This document shows positions 46,010 to 54,500 of a stretch of 64,000 nucleotides of DNA, piece after piece (the first letter of the stretch is position 1; each line of letters starts with the position of its first letter). The notes beneath the pieces are model-generated. The model saw only the letters and a list, made by a program, of their open reading frames with translations. It was not told the DNA's origin and made no database searches. A program made the position numbers and the translations under genes. Source of the stretch: Gemmatimonadota bacterium (GTDB lineage: Bacteria > Gemmatimonadota > Gemmatimonadetes > Gemmatimonadales > Gemmatimonadaceae); NCBI GenBank assembly GCA_021298835.1, contig JAJTHG010000022.1:1-64000 (forward strand), read 5' to 3'.

Positions 46010-46396
46010 ATGCCGAAAGACATCTACTTCCCACCGCGAGAGCTCGACGTCATGGCCAGTCTCTGGCGACGCCAGTCGGCCACCGTCGCCGAGGTCCGCG
46101 AGGACCTTGGCAGCAGACTGGCCTACACCACCGTGCTCTCGGTGCTGCAGACGCTGACCGACAAGGGCTACGTGCGGCACGAAGCCGAGGGGCGCGCCTA
46201 CCGCTACTTCCCCACCGTCGGCCCGGAGCGGGCCGGGCAGAGCGCCCTGTCGCGCATCCGCGACGCGGTGTTCCAGGGCAGCGCCGCGCGCCTCTTCGCC
46301 TCGTTCGTCGCCGACGAGGGGCTGTCGCGGCAGGAACTCGAGCGCATGCGCCGACTCCTCGACGAGCGCCTTGCCGCCAAGGAGCCGCCCCGATGA
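46010..46396 (+). CDS. BlaI/MecI-family transcriptional repressor
   Basis: A 128-residue winged-helix repressor. It opens with PRELDVMASLW, followed by the recognition-helix region YTTVLSVLQTLTDKGYV and the AEGRAYRYFP wing; the C-terminal helices dimerise. Its ATG-TGA overlap with the M56 peptidase gene (ATGA at 46393) makes a classic blaI-blaR-type pair, in which the peptidase would trigger repressor cleavage. ATG 46010 is the first start giving the normal N-terminus. Divergent from gltA. Confidence 0.92.
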   Translation: MPKDIYFPPRELDVMASLWRRQSATVAEVREDLGSRLAYTTVLSVLQTLTDKGYVRHEAEGRAYRYFPTVGPERAGQSALSRIRDAVFQGSAARLFASFVADEGLSRQELERMRRLLDERLAAKEPPR

Positions 46397-47820
46397 TCGC
46401 CTGGTGGATGACCCAGTCGCTGGTGATCGGCGCGTGGTTGGCTGCCGGCGCGGCGCTGCTGGACCTGGCCCTGCGCCACCTTGGTCGGCCGATGCGGCTC
46501 GCATGGTTCGGCGGCCTGCTCGCGCTCGGCGGGTTCACGGCGTGGACGATCGGGCGGCCCTCGCATGTTCCTTCGGGGGCCGCGGAACCGACGCTCGTGG
46601 GATCCGGCGTCGTCGCCACCGACGACGCGCCGGCGGCGGCGGCGTGGCCGACGCTGGTCGCCTTGCCGCAGGACGCGGTTCGTGCGCTCGGCGCCGCCGT
46701 CATGCGCCACGAGGCCGTCCGCGCGGCCGAGCCGTGGCTGGGCGCCGGATGGCTCGGCACGTCGGCGTTGGCCGCGCTGGCACTGTTCGGTCTGCACGCG
46801 CGGCTGGCGCGCCGGCGGCGTCGTTGGGCGCACGCCGGCGACGTTGATGGGGTCGCGGTTCGAGTGGCCGAGGACGAGGGGCCGTTCGTTCTCGGCGTCG
46901 CGCCGCCGGAGATCGTGCTGCCCGCGTGGACGGCGTCGCTCCCCGCCGAGGGACGGGCCCTGATCGTGGCGCACGAGCGCGAACACGTGCGTGGCGGCGA
47001 TCCCTGGATGCTCGCGGTGGCGAACGCCGCCGTCGTCGCCCTCCCCTGGCACCCGGTCGCATGGTGGATGCAGGCCCGGCTTCGCCTAGCCGTGGAGCTC
47101 GACTGCGACCGCCGGTGTCTCGCGGCCGGCACCGACGCCGGCACCTACGGTCGCCTGCTGATCGCGGCGGCAGACCTTGTGCAGTCGCGCCTCCCGTGGC
47201 GCGCCGTCGCGCCGGCCTTCGCCACGCGACGCTCTCACCTCGAACGGAGATTGCTTGCCATGACCCACGTCACCCGTCGGCCCGGTCGCACCGTCGCCCT
47301 CACCGCCTCCATCGCCGCGCTGGTTGCGACCGTCGCCGCGTGCGAGTCCACCGCGCCGACGGCGGCGCAGGTCGCCGCAGCAGACGCTTCGACCATGAAG
47401 GCGACGCTGGTGCCGGGGGTCGCCGACTCCAACGTGACCTACGTCGTCAACGGCCGAGTCGTGAGCGCCGACGAGGCCAGGCGGGTGCTGGCGGAGGACA
47501 TCGAGACGATCACCGTCGCCAAGCGATCCGACGGGACGCGGGCGAGGATCGAGATCACGGACGGCCCCCGGGCCGCGGCGTGGACGAAGGCGATGGTGCC
47601 GGACGCGAGCAGCAGCGACACGACCGCGCTGGGACGGGCGCTGATCGTCATTGACGGCGTGGTGCAGACGAGCCCGGCGGCGATGAACGCCCTCTCGCCG
47701 GCGCGCATTGCGAGCGTCGTGATCCTCAAGGGGCAGGCGGCGCGGCAGCTCTACGACGTCGCGACGCATCCCGATGCCGCCAACGGCGTCGTGCGGATCA
47801 CGACCAAACCGCAGCCGTAG
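46393..47820 (+). CDS. M56-family membrane peptidase, BlaR1-like
   Basis: A 475-residue membrane peptidase. Helices at about 3-22 and 32-50 and near 125-140 precede a zinc-peptidase domain with HEREH (194-198) and ELDCDRRCL. Near residue 300 a further hydrophobic segment carries VAAC, then an external part of about 165 residues. The external part is not a penicillin-binding sensor as in BlaR1. It ends with ASVVILKGQAARQLYD and GVVRITTK, a pattern like the TonB-receptor plug/secretin fold. The sensed signal is therefore not a beta-lactam by sequence. Coupled to the BlaI-like gene. Confidence 0.87.
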   Translation: MIAWWMTQSLVIGAWLAAGAALLDLALRHLGRPMRLAWFGGLLALGGFTAWTIGRPSHVPSGAAEPTLVGSGVVATDDAPAAAAWPTLVALPQDAVRALGAAVMRHEAVRAAEPWLGAGWLGTSALAALALFGLHARLARRRRRWAHAGDVDGVAVRVAEDEGPFVLGVAPPEIVLPAWTASLPAEGRALIVAHEREHVRGGDPWMLAVANAAVVALPWHPVAWWMQARLRLAVELDCDRRCLAAGTDAGTYGRLLIAAADLVQSRLPWRAVAPAFATRRSHLERRLLAMTHVTRRPGRTVALTASIAALVATVAACESTAPTAAQVAAADASTMKATLVPGVADSNVTYVVNGRVVSADEARRVLAEDIETITVAKRSDGTRARIEITDGPRAAAWTKAMVPDASSSDTTALGRALIVIDGVVQTSPAAMNALSPARIASVVILKGQAARQLYDVATHPDAANGVVRITTKPQP

Positions 47821-47832
47821 TCAGGTTGCGCA

Positions 47833-47917
47833 GCGCTCGGGCGCCCGTCAGCGGCGCCCGTCAGCGGCGCCCGTCAGCGGCGCCCGTCAGCGGCGCCCGT
47901 CAGCGGCGCCCGAGCGC
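47833..47917. terminator. Long dyad between convergent genes, expanded by a 13-bp repeat
   Basis: GCGCTCGGGCGCC (47833-47845) and GGCGCCCGAGCGC (47905-47917) are perfect inverted copies of 13 bp. Between them lies a 13-bp tandem array. Without the extra copies the element would be a 13-bp stem with a 7-nt loop, a strong bidirectional terminator hairpin without T-run. It separates the M56 gene (stop 47820) and the EVE gene (stop 47900). Confidence 0.6.
47841..47912. repeat. 13-bp tandem repeat, five copies plus part
   Basis: Five identical units GCGCCCGTCAGCG (47841-47905) and seven bases of a sixth. Each unit contains TCA, the TGA stop of the minus-strand EVE gene in the last copy. The unit is not a multiple of three. 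Confidence 0.95.
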
Positions 47918-48457
47918 CACCACGCGTTCGAAGTGCGCGGGACTCACCAACTGCACCGACAGCCGGCTGCCCGTGCGCGTGACTTCCATCCCCGTCAGCG
48001 CCGCGTCGGCCTTGAGCGCCTCGAGCGGAATCACCTGCGCGAACGCCTCGACCGCGCGGATGTCCACCTGCATCCAGATCGGTGCCTCGCGGGTGGCCTT
48101 GGGGTCGAAGTACTCGCTGGTCCGGTCGAATTGCGACGGATCGGGGTACGCCGCGCGGGCCACCTCGGCGATGCCCGCGACGCCGCTCGGGGCGGCGTTC
48201 GAGTGATAGAACAGCACCCGGTCGCCGACGCGCATGCCGTCGCGCATGTAGTTGCGCGCCTGGTAGTTGCGGACGCCCTCCCACCCGGTGGTGCGTGCGG
48301 GGGCCCGGAGGAGGTCGGCGAACGAGAAGACGTCGGGCTCGGACTTCATGAGCCAGTGCAGGACGTCGCCGGGTCGGCGCTCGCCGGGCACCGGGGCGAC
48401 GACCCGGGGGGATGCGGGGGTGGGCTTCCCCTGGCGGGCGGGGCGGCGCGCGGGCAT
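47900..48457 (-). CDS. EVE-domain protein
   Basis: A 185-residue EVE (PUA-like) domain protein, with the typical HWLMKSEPDVFS opening, GWEGVRNYQARNYM, and the DRVLFYHSN strand. EVE domains bind modified bases in DNA or RNA. About 35 Arg/Pro-rich residues precede the domain. The ATG at 48457 is supported by a TAGTTT hexamer 5 nt upstream (48468-48463); a shorter start at 48349 would cut into the domain. The TGA stop lies in the last copy of the 13-bp array, so the repeat formed at, or created, the gene end. Confidence 0.9.
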   Translation of the reverse strand: MPARRPARQGKPTPASPRVVAPVPGERRPGDVLHWLMKSEPDVFSFADLLRAPARTTGWEGVRNYQARNYMRDGMRVGDRVLFYHSNAAPSGVAGIAEVARAAYPDPSQFDRTSEYFDPKATREAPIWMQVDIRAVEAFAQVIPLEALKADAALTGMEVTRTGSRLSVQLVSPAHFERVVALGRR

Positions 48458-48462
48458 GCGGT

Positions 48463-48468
48463 AAACTA
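48463..48468 (-). promoter_or_regulatory. -10-like hexamer of the EVE gene
   Basis: TAGTTT on the minus strand, 5 nt before the ATG at 48457, with no Shine-Dalgarno between. Part of the recurring pattern in this window. Confidence 0.4.
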
Positions 48469-48546
48469 GCCACCCGCCCGCTCGCGGGCCCTCCGATCGC
48501 CGTGGATGGCGCGGCCCTTGCAGCGTTCCACCGGTCCCCGTTCCGC

Positions 48547-51500
48547 GTGCCACGCTTCCCGGTCCCCCCATTCGCTCGACGCCCGGCTTCGATGCTCGGC
48601 GCGGCCGTGGTGTGCGCGATCGGCTGGAGCTGTGCGGACCGCAGCACCGGCACCCTGCCGCTCGCGGCCGTTGACCCGATTCGGATCGTGGCCGTCGTCG
48701 GCGGCGACACGTTGCCGTTCCCGCAGGGGACGCTCCGCGTCCGGTTGCGGCTGGGGAGCGGCGTCGTCGCCGCGGACACCGCGTTCCCCGTCGGCACGTC
48801 CACGCCACCGCCCCGACTCACGCTGTCGCTCCCGACGGCGTCGCCGACGACCGAGGTAACCGTTGACGTCACGCTCACCAACTCCGGCGGCACGGAGCTG
48901 CTGCGGGCGGACGGGGTGGTGGTGACGGCGCGGCTGGACCCGCCCCTCCAGCCGCCCACTCCCGTCGCGGTTCCGCTCCGGTACGTGGGCCCCGGCGCCA
49001 CCACCGCGACTTCCCTGCAAATCCGGGCCTCGGCGACGTCGGGGTTCCCTGGCGACACGATCACGGTCACGGCCGACGTCCTCGACGCGGCGGGCGCGGT
49101 GATCCCCGGCGTGCCGCTGGTCTACCGGTCCGGCACTCCAGCCCTCGTCGCGGTCGCGAACCCTGCCGCGGGACGTGCGGAATTGCGGGACGGCCGCGGC
49201 ACCGCCGTGGTGCAGGTGCGCACCTATGCCACGCTCCTCGATTCGGTCGCTCTGCGGGTCCAGCCACTGCCGGGGTTTCTTCAGGTCATCGGCACCGAGG
49301 ACGACTCGGGGACCGTGGGGGCCGTGCTCCCGTCACCGATCCGGCTTCGCGTGCTCGGGAGCGACGGCCAGGTCATCAGCGGGATGGGGATCCGCCTGAC
49401 GCTGCCGACGGGCGCGATCTCCGCGGACACTCTGATCCTGACCGACACGGCGGGTGAGGCCCGCGCGTCCGTTCGCCTGCCGACGCGGGCGGGACAGTAC
49501 GCCGTCACGGCGCGCGTGGATCGCGGCAGCGGCCTCGCCATCGTCCGGTTGACCGCGCGGCCCGCGGCCCCCGATTCGCTGCTGGTCGCTGGCACCATCC
49601 CGGCCTCGCTCGTCGCCGGGACCACGCTGCCTGCCCTCGAGGTTCGCGCGCTCGACCGCTTCGGCAACGAGACGCCGGCCTTCGTGGACTCGGTGGACGT
49701 GCGCCTGCTCCGCGCCGACACGGCCGTGGGCCCCGTGCGCCGCATCCCGACGGTCGCGGGACGGGCGACCATCGAGGACCTCGTCGCCACGGCCGCCGGG
49801 CCAGCGTGGCGCGTGGCGGCGGCGAGCGGCACCTTGCGGGCGGGGCGCTCGACCCCGTTCGAAGTACGCGCGGCTCCTGCCGCGACGCTGGCCTTGCTCG
49901 ACACCCCGGCCCCGACGCTCGTCGCGGGAGTGACGATCGCCCCGCTGCGCGTGGCGGTGCTCGATGCCTTCGGCAACCGGGCGACGGACTTCACGGGCGC
50001 GCTCGCGGCGACCCTCGCAGCCGGCCCCGACGGCGCGACGCTCGGGGGGACGACCAGCGCGACCGCCGTGCGTGGCGAGGCGCGCTTCGACGCGCTGAGA
50101 CTCACGCGCGCCGGCGGCCCCTACGTCCTGCGGTTCTCGAGCGGGGCCTTGCCGGCCGCCGACGCACCGGCGATCACGGTGTCCCCCGCCGCCCCGTCGG
50201 CGTTGCGCGTGGTCACCGACGCCCCGGCGTCGAGCGTGGCGGGGACGCCGATCGGTCCGATCCTCGTCGGGGCCGTTGACGAGTTCGGCAACGGCGTCCC
50301 CGCGTTCGCGACACCGGTGACCGCAGCGCTGCAGGCGAACCCCGGGAGCGCGACACTCGGCGGCACCACGAACGCGACGCCGGCAGGGGGAACGGCCGCG
50401 TTCGGGACGCTCTCCCTCGAGCGAGCGGCGAGTGGCTACGTCGTGCGATTCACGGCCGCGGGGCTGCAGGCGGCGTTGACGCGCGCCTTCGACGTCACCC
50501 CCGCCGCGGCGGCTGCGCTATCGCTGGATCAGGCGCCGCCGACGAGCATCGAAGCGGGAGCCCCCGTCGGGCCTATCGTCGTGTCGGTGCGCGACGCCTT
50601 CGGCAACCTCGTCGCATCGGCGACCGGCCCGATCGGCGTGGCCTTCGGCGCGAATCCCGGCGGCGCGCCCCTCGGCGGCCCGACGTCCTCCACGGTGACC
50701 AACGGCACGGCGTCCTTCACCGGACCGATCGTCGAGCGCACCGGCACGGGCTACACGCTGCAGGTCGCCTTCGGCGCCCTCACGGTCACCACGGCCGCGT
50801 TCGACGTGACGCCGGCCGCCGCCGCGTCGTTGGCGATCACCGGCGGGCCACCGGCGTCGGTCGCGGCCGGTGTCACTCTTGGCAACGTGGTCGTCGAGGC
50901 GCGAGACCGGTTCGGGAATCTCGCGACAGGGTTCTCGGGCGGCGTGTCGGTGACGCTCGACGCGAACCCGGGTGCAACGGCGATCGTCGGTACGACGACG
51001 CGCTCGGCGGTCGGCGGGGTGGCGACGTTCGGCGACCTCCAGCTGACCGCCGCCGCCGCGGGCTACACGCTGCGATTCGATGCCACGCCAGCCGGTACCA
51101 TCCCGGGCGTCGTCAGCAGCGCGGTAACGGTGCTGCCCGCTGCGCCGACGGCGCTGGTCGTGACCACCAGTCCGGCGGCGACGACCACGGCCGGGAGCAA
51201 CCTCGCGCCGGTCGTCGTCGGGGCACGCGATGCCTTCGGCAACGCGGTGCCGACCTTCACCGGCCCCGTCACGGCGACGCTCGCGACCAACCCGCAGGGC
51301 GCGGTGCTCGGCGGGACGACCACCGCGACGCCCGCAGGCAGCAGTGCCACCTTCGCGGCCCTGCAGGTCACCACCGTCGGCACCGGCTACGCGATCACCT
51401 TCGCCACGCCCGGGCTGAGCGGCGTGACGACCTCGGCGTTCGCGGTGCAGCCGGCCGCAGCCGCGCGCCTCGACATCACGAGCACGCCGACCGGCGCCGT

Positions 51501-54500
51501 CGCGGGGGCACCGCTCACGCCGTTCGCGGTGACCGCCCGCGACGCGTTCGGCAACGTGGCGACCGGCTTCACCGGGACGGTCACGGTGGCGCTCGGCGCG
51601 AACCCGGCGGGCGGCGCGCTCTCGGGCACCATAAGCGCGGTGGCCGCGGCCGGCGTGGCGACCCTGAGCGACGTGCGCCTGGCTCGCGCGGGCACGGGCT
51701 ACACGGTGATCACGAGCGCGACGGGGCTCGTGCCGGACACCACGCCCGCCTTCGCGGTGGCACCGGCGGCGGCGGCAGCGCTGGCATTCCGGACCGCACC
51801 GCCGGCATCGGTGACGGCCGGGGCCGCCTTCGGCGCCACGGTCGAAGTGCGCGATGACTTCGGGAACGTGGCGACGGCGTTCACCGGAGCGGTCGGGCTG
51901 GCCCTCGAGGCGAATGGTGCGGGGGCGACGCTCGGCGGGACGGTGTCGGTGAACGCGGTGGCCGGGGTGGCGACCTACACGGCGCTGCAGGTGACGCGTG
52001 CGACGACGGGGCTGGTCGCGAGGGCCAGCGCGGCCGGACTCACCGCCGGCAATTCGTCGGCCTTCGCGGTGACGCCGGCGGCCGCGACCGCGCTCGCCGT
52101 CACGACCGGTCCTCCCCCGGTGGTCGGGGCAGGTGCGGCGTTCGGGCCGGTGGTCGTCGAGGCGCGCGATGCGTTTGCGAACGTCGTCCCGGGCTACGCG
52201 ACGGGGGTGACGGTGTCGCTGGTGCCGAACACCACGCTGCTCGGCGGCACGCTCACCCAGGTGCCTGCGAGCGGCGTCGCGAGCTTCCCGGCACTGGTGG
52301 TCAACGCCGCTGGCACGTTCGCGCTGCAATTCACGAGCGGCGCGCTCACCGCGGCGACGACGAGCGCCTTCGCGGTGGGCGGGATCGTGACCAACCGCTG
52401 GACCAACGCCGCCGGCGGCAACTGGGTGACGGACGCGAACTGGAGCGCCGGTCGTGCACCGCTGGCGACCGACAGCGTCGTCATTGATCAGGCCGGCACC
52501 TACACGGTCACCCTGGACGCGCCCTTCACCGGCGCGTGGATCACGATCGGCGGGACGACGGGAACCCAGACCCTGGCACTCGCGGCGACGCGAACGCTGA
52601 CGGCGACCGCTCCGATCACCGTGCGCTCGGGCGGCGTCCTGCAGGCGACGTCGGCGACGCTGTCCGCGAGCGGAGGTGGGCGGCTCGACGTCCTCGCGGG
52701 GGGAGTGGTGCGACTCACCGGAGCGACGGCGAGCCTTCAGGTGTCGAACGGAGGAACCGTCGAGACGCGGGGGGCGAGCAGCATCAGTGGCGCCCTCACC
52801 AATGCCGCCGGTGCGACGCTGCTGGTCGGCGGCAACGCCGCTCAGGGGAATGCCACGCTGTCGGTGCCGACCTTCACCAACCAGGGGACGATCGACCTGA
52901 CGCAGGTCGATGCGGGCGGCGTCCAGACGGCGACCCTCGCGTCCACCGGAACGGTGACGAACGCCGGAACGATCCGTGCGCTGCCGGGGACGGGAACGGG
53001 GAGTCGCACGATCGCGGCGACGCTCGTGAACAACGGTACGGTGACCGTCTCGCAGCCGCTGTCGCTGGCCTCGGCCGGGGCGCAGCACGTCAACGGGACC
53101 GCCGGCACCATCGGCGTGAGCGAGGCCGACCTCACCATCGAGCAATCGGGGGCGTCACCGACGTTCACCAACCAGGGCGGGATCACCGTGGGTGCGACGC
53201 GCACGCTCTTTGTGGGCGGCGGGACGCTCGTGCAGGCCGTCGGCGGGACCATCACCGGGGCCGGGGCCCTCGTCGCCGGGACCGGAACCACGCTCCAACT
53301 GGCCGCCGGGTCGGCCGCGCCGCAGGTCTCGAACGTCACGCTGACGAGTGCGACCCTCGGCGGCCTCGGCACGTGGACCCAAGCGGCGGGCCAGACGCTG
53401 GTCCTCAACGGCGCCACCGTCGCCGGTACGCTCGCGACGACCGGGGCCGTGCAGGTGCGCGGTGCGGTCTCGGTCACGGGGAGTCTCACCACCACCGCCG
53501 CGACCGGGGTGTCGGTCGTCGGCGGAACAACGGCGGCAGCCCTGTCGGTGACCGGCTCCCTGATCGTCGCGGGGACGCTGACGCTGACCAGCGACGGCGC
53601 GGCGGCGCCGGATGCGTCCGTCACCACCACGGGCGGACTCACGATCGCCGCCGGCGGCTCGCTCTCGGTGCTCGTCGGCACGAACGGCGGAGCCCGTACC
53701 ATCAACGGTGCGGTGTCGAACGCGGGAACCATCGCGCTCACCTCGGCCAACCTCAACCTCCCCGGCATCGGCGCCGCGATCACGAACGCGGGAACGATCA
53801 CCATCCCGGCCGGACGGACGCTCACCACCTCGGCGGCGACGTTCAACGCCAATGCGGGCGGTGCCATCGCGGGGGCCGGCACCTTCGCACACAGCACGGG
53901 CGGGTTCGTCATCGGTGCCGGCGGTGCGGCACCGGCGACCGATACGGTCAGCTTCACCGGCGCCACGATCTCCGGCGGCGGATTCGGCGCGACCGCGTCG
54001 CAGGTGGTTCGCCTGACCGCCACGAGCGTGACCGCTCCCTTCACCGTCGGCCCGGTGGTCGAGGTCCGCGGGGCGACGGCGTTCGGGAACACGGTGACGA
54101 CGACCGAGACGTCGCTCCTCCGCATCGCGGGCGACGGGACACTCGCGCAGCCCAACGCCGCGGTCACGATGTCGAGCGGATTCACCAACAACGGCGTGGT
54201 GGAGCTCACGCACCTCGCGGGTGCCGCCGCCACGGCGTCACTCACGGTGACCGGCGGCACCTTCACGAACGCCGTCGGCGGGACGTTGCGGAACCTCGTG
54301 GGCGTCGCGGGCGGTACCCGGACGGTCACCGCCACGCTTTCGAACGCGGGTCGCATCGAGTTCTCCCCCGGTGCGGCCTCGCCGCTCGCCGTGGTCGGCG
54401 CGTTCACCAACATGGCCTCGGGAACCGTCGCGGTGGTCGTGCGCGGTGCAATCGCAGGCACGGGCCATGACGTGCTGCAGGTCGAAGGGGCGGCGACGCT

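Noticed and set aside
50518-53145. An 875-codon minus-strand frame within the giant surface gene
   Set aside because: Composition is Arg/Gly/His-rich with no domain, and it mirrors the repeat codons of the plus-strand gene.
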